DNA of 64,000 nucleotides from Impatiens glandulifera (taxonomy: Eukaryota > Streptophyta > Magnoliopsida > Ericales > Balsaminaceae). Of the stretch, positions 1 through 13,183 are shown one piece after another. Below the pieces are notes generated by a model. It had not been told where the DNA came from. It searched no databases and worked only from the letters and a program-made list of their open reading frames with translations. The first letter of the stretch is position 1. Each line of letters opens with the position of its first letter. The stretch lies in contig NC_061862.1 in the NCBI RefSeq assembly GCF_907164915.1, positions 2,790,001 to 2,854,000 of the forward strand, written 5' to 3'. The position numbers were made by a program, and so were the translations under genes.

Positions 1-117
1 CTTTAGATTATCCAACTCGGTAGAATTCAACTTTTTTTAATGCTAAGAAAATCTTTGCAATACAAGTTGATTTTTTGTCGATGCTCTCTTCAGGATAAAC
101 AATACAAACACGAGTCA

Positions 118-1008
118 AACGATAATGAGTGGGATCTTGCCAAAGAAGTATATGAAAGACTTGAACTATTTTTCAATACGACTTAACTATTTTTTTCGAC
201 AAAATATCATACGTATAATATATGTTTTGCTAAAATATGTGAGATTAAGCTGACTTTCTCTACTTGGATAGAGTCTCCCAATGAAAAGATCCAAGATATG
301 ACAATTTTAATGATGTCAAAGTTTGACAGATATTGATTAGATACACATATATTGATGGTTGTTGCTTGTATTCTAGATTAAAAGAGTAAATTGAAGTTGG
401 TTCAATATTAATTTACATGTTTTTACCCAAGTGAATGGAAAACAAAGTTAGATGAAGTGCATCAAAAGTTTTATCATTTGTTGAAGGAATACACAAATAA
501 TATTTTTAATGCCCCAATGACCACGATTGGCATAAATATTCTCTAGTCAATGAGTCATATCTGTCTTCCAGACTTTACTAGCTTTTATGAGAGTGATGAA
601 TATATGAGCACACAAATGAAATCTGAGCTAGATATGTATTTGAAGGAAAAATTTCTCCCAACAACCATGAATATTGATATTCTCGCTTATTGGAACAGTA
701 ACTTTAAATATCCCACGTTACAAGCAATTACAATAGATTTGTTGACAATTCCAGTGTCAACAATTGTTTCAGAGTCTGCGTTTAGTATCAGTGGTAGAAT
801 TGTTATTCTATTATTTTATTAATAATGTGTATGTGAACCTCTAAATGAAACATCGTTCATGGACGCGAATATATATTTGGACCTAGATTGCGATAAAGAT
901 TTTGGTATAATTTTACCATTTGCGATCATAATTTGTAAATGTTTTTAGCTAATTGTTTTTATTTTTTTTACAGATGTAGATGACGTTGAGGAGAGGATTG
1001 AAGAATGA
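118..1008 (+). pseudogene. hAT-family transposase C-terminal half, dead (RICESLEEPER-like)
   Basis: One reading frame from about 121 to 820 gives the C-terminal part of a plant hAT transposase: a segment starting NEWDLAKEVYERLELFF, then KFDRY, VVACILD, and the hAT dimerisation region (ELDMYLKEKF, DILAYWNSN, KYPTLQ, IPVSTIVSESAFSISGR). In-frame stops lie at 184, 334, 379, 409 and 544. The one at 334 replaces the usual Trp after KFDRY, so the reading is degraded by point mutation rather than by frameshift. The catalytic N-terminal part would lie left of the window. After 822 the similarity becomes patchy, but an acidic DVDDVEERIEE tail ending at about 1008 fits the family C-terminus. It cannot make a working transposase. 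Confidence 0.85.
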
Positions 1009-1549
1009 AGATTTCAAAATTTTGATATATTTTGGAAAAAATGTATTTTGAATTTGATATATTTTGGAGATCTATTCTTTTGTTTTGGTTAGATCTAGTA
1101 TTTTGTTTGCTAAAATTGATTTTGGATATACTTGTGTGGAAAAAAAAACTTAAGTTGTATGCTATATTACTATATTAAATAGATATGTAATTTTGTGCCG
1201 CAATAGAGGAAACTTATCTTTCATATTCTTGATGTTAATGACTAACAATTGGACTTTTTTAAATAGATTGAATTTTTTTGATTATATAATTGTTAAGATG
1301 ATATTCAACTAGTTTATGTAGATTGAGATGATGAGTTCTTCCTAGTTGGCTAGTTCCTAATTAATGTACCATGTTTTAGTTTTCTCTAAATTTGTGAATA
1401 GGATTGATTAAAATTATTTTTTGTTTATTTTATTTTAATAAGGGTAAAAAGAATATTTTAAAAGGTGAAAGTAAATACTAAATTATTAATTAGATAAAAA
1501 AAAATTACACAGAATAAAAAAAATCTAAAAATAATTCTAAACTTCTAAA

Positions 1550-1700
1550 TCTAAAAATCGGGTCTGGGTCAGGTCGAGTCAGGTACCCATTGGTTCGGAA
1601 CCGGTCAAATTCGGGTCCAACATGGACCCGATTTTGGGGGTAAAATCGTGTCTAATTCGGTTCAGGTCCCCTAAAACTCGATATTTTGCAATTCCTAACA
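1550..1700 (+). repeat. GC-richer hAT-like subterminal sequence
   Basis: A sudden GC-rich patch of GGGTC, GGTTC and GGTACCC words sits in AT-rich DNA about 550 bp after the dead hAT transposase and ends near CAATTCCTA. Degenerate GGGTCGGGTACCC-type sequence close to the end is common in plant hAT elements. It is therefore plausibly the 3' end of the element that carried the transposase relic. No target duplication could be paired because the left end is outside the window. Confidence 0.4.
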
Positions 1701-4164
1701 TCAATCGTAGGTACTAGCATTTAAATATTATTTTATAATTTTAAATGCAAGATAAACATATGTATGTTTAGGACTTACAAAATAATTGATTAAATAAAGT
1801 GTAATATAACCAATTTTTCAAAAGGTGAGATTTTATAAAATATATATCATTCTTTAACAGGTACGGAGGATATAATACAAAAGCTTTTCTCGAGTATCAT
1901 AAAACATCGAATTCGAAAGAATCTCTGATCAAATATGTGTTTATAAAATACAAAATATTTTATTAATTTTAAATTAAAAATTAATTGGCAACTCTTTTAT
2001 CTCTTTTAAATTAATTATTATTTTTAGTTAATTTAAGATAAGATTTCTTTTAATCAAATTGTAATTTGATTTTTTAAATAATATTTTATTAAATGATTTT
2101 TGACACACACTGATGTTGAAATTGCTCGAATCTCGAACTTTTCTGGGACAAGGGATTTTCAATGGTTACATGTGTCAAAAAAATCTCTATCAAAAAATTT
2201 GAGTGGTAGTCAAATTTGTCATTGTTCTTGTCCGTGGGTCGGTAAATGACGCTAAAAATTATTTTATCATTTTGATAATTAATCATTTACATATAGGATC
2301 AAAATAATGAGAAACTTATGAAAATCAAGAGATTATACATATAAGATGACATCGAAGTGAAAGATTAGCTTAGAAAACTTTTTATTGAACAAAAGAGAAA
2401 CAACTCTAAATTTGACAACTTCATTTCTTTTGTTACTAAGAAGAGATATTATGTATGCACAAACTTAATAAATCATCACCAAGACTATTGGCAAGTATGA
2501 GCATAAATTTTGGATAATTCGGATCCAGCAAAAATTGATAGTATAATTCGGATTATAAAATTTTGGGACGAAAAATTATATCTAACTAAACAAGATATCA
2601 GACCGAAACAAAATATAACAACTCATGGAAAAAAACAACACTCTACTATAGGTATTATGAGAACAAAGAATAAAATTATTTTTTACCTTATTTAGACGAT
2701 TTTTAGAGAGAAATAAGAAACAACACCATCTAATGAATTTTGTATTAGTTTATAAATAATTTTATTTTATAATATTAAAAAATAAAATAAATAAATTTAT
2801 ATATTTAAATTCGAAAAAAAAAATATTTATTCAAATTAATTTATGTAATTAGTTTTATAAATATTACTAATTTTGAATATTATTTGTTTAATAATATAAA
2901 CTAACATTTTTAAATAAACTCTTATATAAATTCTCATGAGTTTATAATTATCAAATTATTTTAAATAAATTCTTAATTGTAACTATCTTAATCTCATTTA
3001 AGAAATAAAAAAGTTATCTTTAATTCTTAATAAAAATATTCTCATTATTGATGTAATATTTGCTTTATTTTTTTCTTTATCTTTTTTTAAGTCATTCCAA
3101 AAAGAATTCAAGTTCACCCTTTAATTTTTTGATACGACACAAATTTCAGTTAAAGATATTTTAAGTGATAATTGAACTGTTAATGCATAAACTCTGGCAA
3201 CTAAGCTAATAGTTAGAAAGTAGAGATTAACTATTGGATTGAAATCAATTTTTTGATTTGATTACATAGTTGAATATAAAAAAATTGGCTTTGTATCTAT
3301 AAATGAGCATAACCTAAAGAAATTGCATGTATGGTGTGGGTGGATTGTGGTCCTTCCTTAATACTGTAATTGACACATCGATGAAGTTGCTTTTGATTTA
3401 TTTGATGTATTTATTTATCAAAATCAACTTTAAATGGGACCAATAATGAAGGTGGGCCTGAAATTTGTTGTATTTTTAATTTTCCTAAGGGAAATAAACT
3501 GAAGAATAAAGTTCATGATTCCCCCACTCATGGCCCATATTTCCTAAGCCATAAATATTCAAAATCCATAAAATCCTATTTTTTGTGGATTAAAAATAAT
3601 CCTCATTTTAGTCATCCAATTGAATACTCATCTCACAATTCTATTCCACTTAATTTAATATATTTTATCCCAATTTATATGCCATGTTTTTTTTTTCATT
3701 TTCCCAACATAGAACATAAGACAATTGTTGTGACAATATAGTCTCTATCAAAAAAAATTGTATTAAGTTATGTTTAAATCACAAGTAGTTCAACTTATTC
3801 AGATTAACAACTAATAGTGAAGTAAATAATTAGTAGTCTTCAAAGTGCAATTTTGTTGATTTATGGCAAAGATTGTTACAAAGATGACAACATGAGAGTG
3901 AATGAAGGATTAAGGAATTACTCATTCCCTTTATGGGTAAAATTGGGGAGGAATGACAAGATGGGTTAACAACTAATTATATCCCAAATAAAATATAACT
4001 ACACTTAATTAATAATTTTATTTTTTAAAAAAGTTGTTAGTAGTTTTAATTTTCTAAAGTTAAAGTTGTGCATTTGAAAATAAAACCAGATCTTGTAAGC
4101 AAGATTTATATTAACTTTAAAAAAATATCAAAATGTTAGGAGAACCCTATACTTATTAATGAAT
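1701..4164. other. AT-rich intergenic DNA, no gene supported
   Basis: The stretch holds only short open frames without recognisable domains. A 65-codon minus frame at 2089-2286 and a 61-codon plus frame at 2510-2695 resemble no family I know. No RNA gene or terminal repeat was recognised. Confidence 0.5.
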
Positions 4165-4500
4165 CTGGTTTGTAAATTTTTGTCTATTAAGAGTTAAAAA
4201 ATTTATGTTAATTCTCGTTCGAAATATTAGTTACAAAATATTAATGTTAGCACTCTAATGGGTTACAAAATTTAGATTAATAATTTAACACATTAAAATT
4301 TATGTTAAAGTTAATAAGAAAATAATCTTGGCCTTGTACTATTACTTTATTAAAAAGTTTAATATGCTTCACATAAAAGGATTGGCACTTCTCCATTTCC
4401 ATTAGTTTAATGCATACATCCAAGGAAGGTACATTTCTTTGTTAAGCAATATCTCTCATTTTTTTTCAATGAAAATGACATAAATACCCTTAGGAGCCGT
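4165..4500 (+). repeat. dispersed repeat, inverted partner at 62145-62490
   Basis: About 340 bp, including ATATTAGTTAC, GCACT, TAATGGGTTACAAAATTTAG, GCCTTGTACTATTAC and TGACATAAATACCCTTA, recurs in reverse complement at 62145-62490 with moderate divergence. No coding sequence was found in either copy. Element class is unknown. Confidence 0.7.
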
Positions 4501-5479
4501 TGCTATAATTGGTTGGTAATTGGATAAGTCATAGCTCACAATTCTAATTTAGAACTTTTTGATACAAATTGATTTATTTGAAGGGAAAATATAAAATAAT
4601 AATATTTTTATAGATAATTTGAATACTAAAATTAATAAAATGATTATAATTTAATAAAGTGCTAACTAAAAATGGAAAGAATAAAGAAAAAAAATTAATA
4701 TGTATCATCTCATTGTTTAAAATAAAAAGTGAGTTAAAAGAAAAGATAAATAAATTATTTTATTTTTCAGTCAATAAAATTGAGTCCAGTCATTCTCATC
4801 ATTATTCATGACAAAAATTGAGATAAAAATAATTATTTAGACATAATCTTAATTAATTCACTATGTATTTAAACTATTAGTTACATGTTATTAAATATAT
4901 ACAATGTATCTTTTTAAGTGGTTTAAATTATTTATTATAAATTACTCCCATTTTATTAATGGTTAATTATGATTAGTTTGACAACTCATGACTATCTATT
5001 TATTGACATTTCCATTAACAATTATAAATTGTAACTATTTAGTCTTTAATATTATTTTCTCATTGTGATAACAAACAAAATTTATTTATCAATTATTAAT
5101 CACTATTTTGCTACATATAATGGACAAAATTGTTATTTTTTCTTATCTTAGCTAATATATTAATCTTGAATGATACTACACATACACGTGAGTGATTTCA
5201 AGTTGAATGAGATTGATATGATTCATTTTAAAAAATGTCCATTAGAATCAAAAGTATGAGAAGGTAAGGTTTGTATCAAAGTAGAAAAATAGGTAATAAT
5301 TAATGTTTTCACAATAAATAGCATCTTAAATTTCTAATCATATTCAAATAAGAATAAAAAAACTTATTTGAAATTAAGTAATATTTGAGATATATATCTA
5401 CTTTTATTTAATATAAATATAATTATAAATTTTTTAAAGATTTATAGGATATTTATAATTGTTTGACCATTTTAGTTAT
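4501..5479. other. AT-rich intergenic DNA upstream of the kinase gene
   Basis: No open frame, repeat or motif was recognised beyond general AT richness. It may include distal promoter sequence of the kinase gene, but nothing in the sequence demonstrates this. Confidence 0.4.
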
Positions 5480-6504
5480 GATCATATATAAAAGTAATAA
5501 CTCATTTATTTATGTGAAAATATTATTCTTTATTTGTTTAAAAGTTCTTTTTGGTTTAATTTTATTTTATGAAAAAGAGATTTATTTTAATTATTAAAAT
5601 TGAAAAAAAGGGTAATTTGGTAATTATCAGTATGATCTTGAAGACTTTCGTCCTGCTCTATTTTGACTGTAAAAGTTTCTCTCTCTAAGTTAAGTGAGTA
5701 GAGAGCGCATCTTCATCATCATTTTTCTCAATTTTTTTTCCTCATAAATTTGTAGTTCAGCCATTAATGCAATCTGTTATAAGGTAGCGTTGAAGAACTC
5801 CATCTTTTCTCTCTCTATCTTTTCTTTGATTTCCTCAATTTCCTTCATTGCAAAACCAATCGTTATTTCCTTTTACTCGTATGTATCGTTCTTATCAATC
5901 TCGTAAACCCACCAATCAATTCCGTCTTATCCTTTTCCCTGGACCCTCTTCAAATTCAACCCATCATTATTAAAGCTCTATAGAAGCATTCACTCATTTA
6001 CCTTTCTGTTATTAGGTATTTGTCTCATCTCAAGCATTTCATTATTCTTTGTTTAAATTCATTGTGGACCATTGCAGGTCTCCTAAATCACTTCCCTTTA
6101 CTGAAAACTGTTAATTCTCCGGTGGGTTTGTGTCAAAGTTCAATTCTTGCTAACCTATTTATGCCCATTGAGTTTCTATTGACTCAACAACCGACTGTTG
6201 GTCTGATTCTCTGGGTTCTCGAGGAAGAAGATCAAGGGTGCTTGCTAGGTTTGGATCACTGTAATGTTGGTGAGAATTTTTACTATTTTCACTTTTTTTT
6301 TTTCCATTACTTTCTTCATAAGTCATGTTTGAATAGCTGGTATTTTCAGTTCTTGTAGATTAATTAGATTTGTTCTTCAGATTGGAGCCAATAGTAGTCT
6401 TAAACTGAATCTTATATCCAGGAATTGATATATTTACTGAATTTTATCAGGTGGGTTCTGTCCGAATTTTATAGCTGAGAAGGGTATTATTGAGTTCATT
6501 GAAG
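5480..6504 (+). promoter_or_regulatory. probable promoter and 5' leader of the kinase gene
   Basis: A TATA-like CATATATAAAAG lies near 5484, and pyrimidine-rich CTCTCTCT tracts near 5685 and 5810 fit a plant core promoter and leader. A likely leader intron ends at the acceptor TTTTATCAG at 6450. An in-frame TAG at 6472 lies just upstream of the kinase ATG. The transcription start cannot be fixed from sequence alone. The 112-codon open frame at 6020-6358 inside this leader has no protein features and is not called as a gene. Confidence 0.45.
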
Positions 6505-8531
6505 ATGTCATCTGGAAATTTAAAGTCAGTGTTGTCGAAGAAGACAGAGTTCTTTGGCCTTAAGCTATGGGTTGTAATAGGAATATGTGTTTGTGTATTC
6601 ATAATGTTGATCTTATGTCTCTTATCCCTATGGGTCATGTTTAGAAGAAAATCAAGAAGAAGCTTGGATAATTACTCTCATGTTGAGATCCCAGATGTTT
6701 CGAAAGAAATCCGAATCGATAGGGTTGGGGCTCACCCACATGACCATCCAATTCCCGAGAGTATGAGTCTATCGAATCATGATAAATTGAGCGAAAGAAA
6801 CTCTGGGAAGATGTTGGGTAGGAGTAAATCAAGTGATGCTGATAATATCAGCCAATGCAGTTCAAACCACCATGAAAGAGGTTTTAGTTCTCAATCAGGT
6901 GGAGAAGATGGTGGTTCTGGGAAGATATTAATGAAACAGCAGTCTTTTGGACTTCCAATGGCTTCTCCATTGATTGGATTGCCGGAATTCTCTCAACTTG
7001 GATGGGGTCATTGGTTTACTCTTAGAGATCTTGAGCTCGCGACAGGTCGGTTTTCGGCTAAGAATGTTATTGGTGAAGGCGGTTATGGTGTTGTGTACAG
7101 GGGTCGGCTCGTTAATGGGACTGAGGTTGCAGTCAAGAAAATACTTAATAACCTGTAAGATTGATTGATGATTTGTTGTTTAATTTTGCAAGAAGGCCTT
7201 ACATTACATGTCTATAAGGTGTTTGATTAAATGCTATTATTGTGATTGATTGAATTCACAGGGGACAAGCTGAGAAAGAGTTTCGGGTTGAAGTTGATGC
7301 CATAGGACATGTTCGTCATAAGAATCTAGTTCGACTTCTTGGCTATTGCATCGAAGGAGTTCACAGGTACATTATTTTTTTCATAACCAGGATCTATTTT
7401 CAAATAATCCTACATTAATTGTTCTTATAAACAGAATGCTGGTGTATGAATACGTGAACAACGGAAACTTGGAACAGTGGCTTCACGGGGCTATGAGACA
7501 ATACGGCACACTGACATGGGAAGCCCGAATGAAGGTTCTTCTAGGAACCGCAAAGGCGTAAGTCCATTAGTTTTTTATATTAGATCCCCTTGGATTCATA
7601 CTCATAATAATCTACTGAAAACAACTTTGTGAATCAGGCTTTCTTATTTGCATGAAGCCATAGAACCAAAAGTGATACATCGCGACATAAAATCCAGCAA
7701 CATCTTGATCGATCAAGATTTCAATTCCAAAGTTTCCGACTTTGGACTGGCCAAGCTACTGGATTCCGGAGAAAGCCATGTAAACACGAGGGTAATGGGG
7801 ACATTTGGGTAAGTGATGTGTTAAAGAAGAAAAAAAAACAATTTTGAAACATGTTTAATCCTTTGATGTTCATATTATTATTGCAGTTATGTTGCACCAG
7901 AATATGCCAACAGCGGGATGTTGAATGAAAAGAGCGATGTCTATAGTTTTGGAGTCTTATTGCTGGAAACCGTAACAGGAAGAGATCCAGTTGACTATGG
8001 CCGACCAGCAAACGAGGTTTAATTTCCTTCCTTTCTAATAATCAACAGTAAAACCAATCCTAGTACTGGTTTAATTAATGTTGTAACTTGTAGGTCAATC
8101 TTGTGGAGTGGCTTAAAGTGATGGTAGGAAACAGACGAGCAGAAGAAGTAGCGGATCCAGACTTAGAAGTTAAACCGTTGGCACGTCCCCTAAAACGTAC
8201 CCTTCTAGTTGCACTTAGGTGCGTTGATCCAGATTCAGAGAAACGACCCAAAATGAGCCAAGTTGTAAGAATGCTCGAATCCGACGAATTCAGTTATGGC
8301 GGGGGCGAGGTATATTTGAAAATAAATACCCATGAATTCTTTCATCTTATTAGTATTTAGTTTTGTTGTTTGACATATTATTATGTTCAGGATCGGAGAA
8401 ACAGGAAAACCCGAAGTGCGAGTATGGAAATTGAATCAGTGAAGGATAATAATAGCGGTCCAATCGACATCCCTGAAATCCGGCCAGACGAGTCTGAGGG
8501 GCGGAGGCGTTCTTCGGAGTCGATGGTATAA
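6505..8531 (+). CDS. receptor-like protein kinase, short N-terminus plus one transmembrane segment (RLCK-V type)
   Basis: Seven exons: 6505-7154, 7262-7366, 7435-7557, 7638-7808, 7887-8016, 8094-8309, 8391-8531. All introns are GT..AG, and the join is 1536 nt, giving 511 residues plus TAA. Residues 21-46 form a hydrophobic membrane anchor followed by basic RRKSRR; there is no signal peptide or extracellular ectodomain. A Ser-rich linker leads to a complete Ser/Thr kinase domain: glycine loop GEGGYGVV at 190-197, Lys 211 in AVKK, HRD with Asp 309 in [12 protein letters not shown] at 327-329 and APE at 353-355. The Arg before Asp makes it an RD kinase, so catalysis is expected. The domain layout and ~500-residue length match the Arabidopsis group around At2g42960/At3g59110, whose substrates are not well established. 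The ATG at 6505 is chosen because an in-frame stop lies at 6472. It should sit in a membrane with the kinase facing the cytosol. It appears intact and is the best-supported gene here. Confidence 0.95.
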
Positions 8532-9229
8532 AACCAGATTGGCTGCAGACAGATTCATAAACCTTATTTAAGGAATTAAGGAAGATTGATTTATGAAAAA
8601 ACTAAATGAGACAGATTATATATGTACAGTTAGACCTTGTTTTTTCATTGAAATGAATTTAATTGCTTTTGCTATACATATATTTTGTAGATTTAAATTA
8701 AAATTTATTTTCTGAATTAAGCTTACAGTCACATTACAGTAAAAATTTCAATTGTTTTTTTCTCCAAAAGTCTTACATTATTGGGTGTGTTTTGTCCTCT
8801 TACCATTTTGTCTTTTTTTTAAAATTGGGATTAGCTGTTAAAAAAATTATTTATGTTATAATAATGTATGGTTAATAATATTTTTGTTATACTATCTTTT
8901 ATAACTTTTATTTTATTTTTTTCACAAGTAATTTTAGTTGAGATACTTTATAAGAAGAATGAGCTGTGGGGCACGAGAAAGGCTACTTTATTTTTTACTT
9001 TTACTTTAATAATCATCATCAAGATTCTCGACTTTTCCAAAGAATGGGACCATCACTTTTCACTTAGTTTCATTCTCATAAAATAATATTGGATTGGGTT
9101 ATTTTTATTCAACTTATTGCATCTTTAATTTTAGTCTTACATGAAAATAAACCAAAGTTTATAATAGTGTTATATCCTTGAACAATATAAACTATAGATT
9201 AGTTTATTATCCGTTCAGGAATGGGAGCG
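8532..9229 (+). other. 3' untranslated region and downstream intergenic DNA
   Basis: After the TAA at 8529-8531 the sequence turns AT-rich, with several AATAAA-like words in the first 200 bp that could serve polyadenylation. A 72-codon hydrophobic frame at 8868-9086 shows no family features and is not called. Confidence 0.4.
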
Positions 9230-9419
9230 GGCGGCAGAAGACTTGTCGGTCATTAGTTAGAGTTGACATTTTTACATAATCCCCAACGGTCATATTCCTT
9301 CCCATTCTGGATTGTCATGATATCAAATCTTTTCCCAATTTCCAAGGGTTTGTTTTTACACTTGGAACTCCTATGATGTAGGTGTTTTTTTAGATATTTT
9401 TGAAAATTTTAAATTATTT

Positions 9420-9720
9420 ATTTAATTTAGAAATGATAATGGGTACTCGTACACCTGATATTCATGATACCCGATAGTTGAATTCGAGTAATTTAAATTG
9501 GGTTCGGGGCCAGACACGGGAGGGAAAAAAAGTATCTGATTGCGTTCGGGATCAGGATGGAGAGTGTGCGAAATCTAAACTCGATACTCATTTATAGGAA
9601 TGACAATGAGGCGGTTCAGAGCGGGAAATGCATTTATCATCCCTGTCCCGTTTATATTTTAGAGATTTTTTTAATATCATTCCCGGCCTTTCGATTTCGA
9701 GGAATCTCTGCGGCGCACAA
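9420..9720. repeat. GC-richer subterminal transposon-like repeat
   Basis: Words such as GGGTACTCGTACACC, GATACCCGATA, GGGTTCGGGG and GGCGGTTCAGAGCGGG stand out from AT-rich surroundings. AGGAATGACAATGAGGCGG resembles the first bases of some plant hAT elements. Related words recur at 10560-10600 and 11170-11260. Neither a second terminus nor a target duplication was found. Confidence 0.4.
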
Positions 9721-10140
9721 TTTATAAAATAATTTTTTAAAAAATAAAAAATTATAAAATAAAATTATATAAACATAATTTTTACTATAATATATATTAA
9801 AAATTTATATTTATTATAAAGAAAAAAAATTTATCACCCTTATAAAATATAATTAATAAATAACTATATTAGTGATTTTATATATTTAATTGTGTTTATA
9901 GAGTTCATGACGGTTTCGTGATCCTTACCCGTTTATATTTATAGTAATAAAAATAAAATGTTTTTTATTAAGAGTTAATGACTTTTCAACTACCTCATTA
10001 TGACAAACATTATCTTAATCACATTATTTATTTTACACTTTGACTTTATTTATTAATATTCTCAAAAAGAAATTTACTACTCTTCAATGCTTCGTCTTTA
10101 ACTTTTTTTTAAAATAATAAAAAATAGTATTTTCTTCTCT

Positions 10141-10236
10141 TCATCTTCATCTTCATCTTCATCTTCATCTTCATCTTCATCTTCATCTTCATCTTCATCT
10201 TCATCTTCATCTTCATCTTCATCTTCATCTTCATCT
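10141..10236. repeat. perfect hexanucleotide microsatellite (TCATCT)16
   Basis: Sixteen uninterrupted copies of TCATCT, flanked by related pyrimidine-rich sequence. Translated it would give Ser/Ser-type dipeptides, but no open reading frame context supports coding. Confidence 0.97.
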
Positions 10237-10559
10237 TCTTTCAAATTTCATTCTAATATTTTTCTTCACTCTATGTTAAAGTTACAATCTTCTTCAATAT
10301 CTACAACATATAGATAAAATAAGGAATGTTTTTAATTATTTTTCAAAATTTCGATTTACTAATTTAAAAATGATTTATTATTTAATTAAGTTATGTTTTT
10401 ATTTTTCAACTTATATAATTTAATAAAAAAATTAATCGGGAAATCCAATGTTTAGAATGAAATCAAGATTAAACTCCAAGACATTTAGGTTCATGAGAAG
10501 GATATTTGTTTTCTACCATAAACAAATGAGTTTGGTTGCATTTACTAGGAGAAAGGATA

Positions 10560-11460
10560 AAAAAAGAGATATTTGTCGGGTTCGGGGTAAGGTACTTTTT
10601 TAATTATTCAATTTATTAACTAAAATACTAAAATATTGTTTATTTATTTTTTTTATAAAAATTAAATTTTACATAAAATATCAATCTAAAACTTAAATTA
10701 ACTATTTTTTATCCAATATATTTTTCTTTTATAAAAGTACACTAAAATCTTTCAAATAACCAACATGAAACAAGTTATAGAATATAACAAAGTAATTTTA
10801 TTTTATTTAAATAATAACCCACCTTTTTTTATAAACTCACATGTTTTCGAAAATTAATCTATCCTGTTCTTCATTTTTTACTTTTTTTAAGTAAAAAATA
10901 TTATTTCCTTCTCACTTTTCTCATCTTTATTTTATAACTTTTTTTTTCAAATTTTATTTTAATATTTTTCTTCAACTCTATATTAAAGTTATAATACTAA
11001 CTCTATATTAAAGTTATAATACTCTTCAACATCTGCAACATAAATAGGTAAATAAGATAATGAATGTATTCATTTGTTTTCTAAAAATTTGATTTACTAA
11101 TTTTAAAATTATTTATTATTTAATTAATTTATGTTTTTTATTTCTCAATTTATATAATCTAATAAAAATTTAATCGGGGGATGAAGTATCCGTCAGGAAT
11201 CGGGTACCCGGCAAATCGGGGATGAAGATACGAAGAGAGATATCCGTCGAGTTCGGAGTAAGGTACTTTTTCAATTATTCAATTTATTAACTAAAATATT
11301 AAAATATTATTATTTTTGTTTTAGAATTTAAAAATCTTTCAAATAACTAACATGAAATAAGTTATAGAAGATAACAAAGTAATGTTATTTTTTGTATATC
11401 TAAATAATAACCCTTTTTTTTTATACTCATATGTTTTCGAAAATCAAATTATCATACCGA
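10560..11460. repeat. diverged tandem duplication, period about 0.6-0.7 kb
   Basis: The block starting GAGATATTTGTCGGGTTCGG with GGTACTTTTT at about 10565 recurs at about 11238. CTTTCAAATAACCAACATG at about 10748 recurs at about 11335, and the TTTTCTTCA..CTCTATRTTAAAGTTA stretch at about 10260 recurs at about 10960. A short local duplication of about 25 bp (CTCTATATTAAAGTTATAAT) occurs near 10977-11030. No coding capacity. Confidence 0.7.
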
Positions 11461-12262
11461 AGTATTCAAATTAATTTTAAAAACAACATTAAGTGTAAGG
11501 TGTAAACGATAAGTGGTCGTGACCAGTTTATTAAATTTTAAATGGTTAGATAGTCTACTTGATTGCTTTGGTTTGAACAGTTCAGTTTAATCCATTGAAG
11601 AATCTATTAAAATAGATTAAAAATATACAACAATAATAACTCAATAAATATTATCAATTAATATGAATAAATAACAATATTATGAATAAAGACGTGATAA
11701 CACAATTTATTAACAATAATTTTATTAATAAAAATTAATAGCATAATTTATGAAAAAATATAAATTAGGTCATATTTTAATTATATGAATAATATAATGA
11801 ATTATAATATTTACTAAATTAAAAAATATATTTTCCAAAATACAAATATACTATACATAATATTTTTTTATTAAACATCACATTCAATTTTAGTCTATCA
11901 TTTCCATCAAAGATGCGCATCCACCTCAATGTATCTATTATTTATTTATTACAATGTAGCTCCTAAGTAACCATTTTATGAAGAGGTGAAATATTTATTA
12001 ACAAAAAAAATAGATATCTTATGCGCAATAGAAATGAATGATGTAACCGAGAAGGGGAAAAAATAATTTTCTTTCTTCATTGGTCATCGAAAATGTAAAC
12101 ACTCAAAATCATCACTCATTTCGTAGATTATTTGACTCTAATTATAATCGTAACTTATGATCCGAATGTTAACATAATCCAAAACAAATTATCTAAAATT
12201 TCGACCCCTTTCTAGGCTAATTTTATGCATGCCCTTGATAATAGAAAAAATATTTGACGATT

Positions 12263-12347
12263 AAAAGCCCTGAGTGGTATTAAGGCTTTTCTAACATTGA
12301 AAAGTAAAGCCCTGAGTGGTATTAAGGCTTCTCTAACATTAAAAAGT
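12263..12347. repeat. two tandem copies of a ~42-bp unit
   Basis: AAAGCCCTGAGTGGTATTAA followed by GGCTTTTCTAACATT occurs twice back to back with few differences. No known function. Confidence 0.9.
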
Positions 12348-12689
12348 TGTGGGCATAATTAATTACTGATCAAAACAATTTAAAAAATAAATTTGTATAA
12401 ATAAATTTGTATAATATTTAAAAATTTAATATCATTGATAATGTACTCTTATTATAAAGTATGTTTTGGCCTTATAGTTTTAGGTTTAAGTTTGATTATC
12501 CCTCTCATCTTATTTTAACGGTTTCAGCTAGTTTCAGCTGATAGCTGATGAATCAATCGATCTGTTAAAATCGATTTAACAAAAAGAAAACTGTATTCGG
12601 TTTAACCATTTCGATTTGAGGTTATGTATTCATTCTATCCTTAAACAACATAATCCCACTATATATAACACAATTATTAAGATATATAT

Positions 12690-12905
12690 ATCTACATGAG
12701 TAAAGAATATATCTCCTGGTTCTGGCTCTGAATTATAGAATGACAATTCCCACTTACTACAAACTCATGAATCTACCATCAATCTAAATAGAATTACATC
12801 GAAGCATTTTATCAATCTTCTTCTCATTCATTAACATTCCTCTCTTTTACTCCTTTCACAAAATCACCATTTGCAGCATTTCTATTATACATAAGTACAT
12901 AACCG
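12690..12905 (-). pseudogene. PPR protein pseudogene, C-terminal piece (cut off by retrotransposon)
   Basis: Read on the minus strand from 12905 downward, the sequence gives GYVLMYNRNAANGDF and later a degraded piece corresponding to the E-domain region of plant PPR proteins (an EKK motif, then IDG, then a truncated tail), with several stops. It is the direct continuation of the fragment at 18847-19344, interrupted by the retrotransposon at 12906-18846. The pentamer AACCG is duplicated at the two edges. Plant PPR-E proteins bind organelle RNA, often for editing; this copy is dead. Confidence 0.8.
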
Positions 12906-13183
12906 TGTTATACCTTGTAGTAGAATTATGTATAAATTTTGAACATAAAAGGATAGAAGAATTATATTGAGATGAGTAGTGAAGAATTGATGAAGAAATG
13001 AGATAAAACCCTAACTGCTAGGGTGAATACAATAAAGATGAGGGAGAGAAATTCTAACAAATATTTTTAACTAAATCATTTTATTACCATTCTTAACAAC
13101 TAATATTATATTTATACTATTCTATCAATAACTGTCACTTGAACCATAATGTAATAGCCCTAATATTATTTCCCCTTGTATCA
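12906..13183 (-). repeat. left LTR (3' LTR of the minus-strand element)
   Basis: 278 bp, TG...CA, with AACCG just outside. Directly inside, read on the minus strand, is the purine tract GAAGGAGAGGGTAA, as expected before a 3' LTR. Confidence 0.93.

Noticed and set aside
6020..6358. 112-codon frame upstream of the kinase
   Set aside because: Lies in the leader/intron region, begins at a non-ATG codon and has no domain.
6490..6504. Earlier start for the kinase at a TTG codon
   Set aside because: A plant nuclear gene is expected to use ATG; the ATG at 6505 gives an exact 512-codon join and family-like start.
8868..9086. 72-codon hydrophobic frame downstream of the kinase
   Set aside because: Hydrophobicity reflects T-rich DNA; no start context, domain or conservation can be argued.
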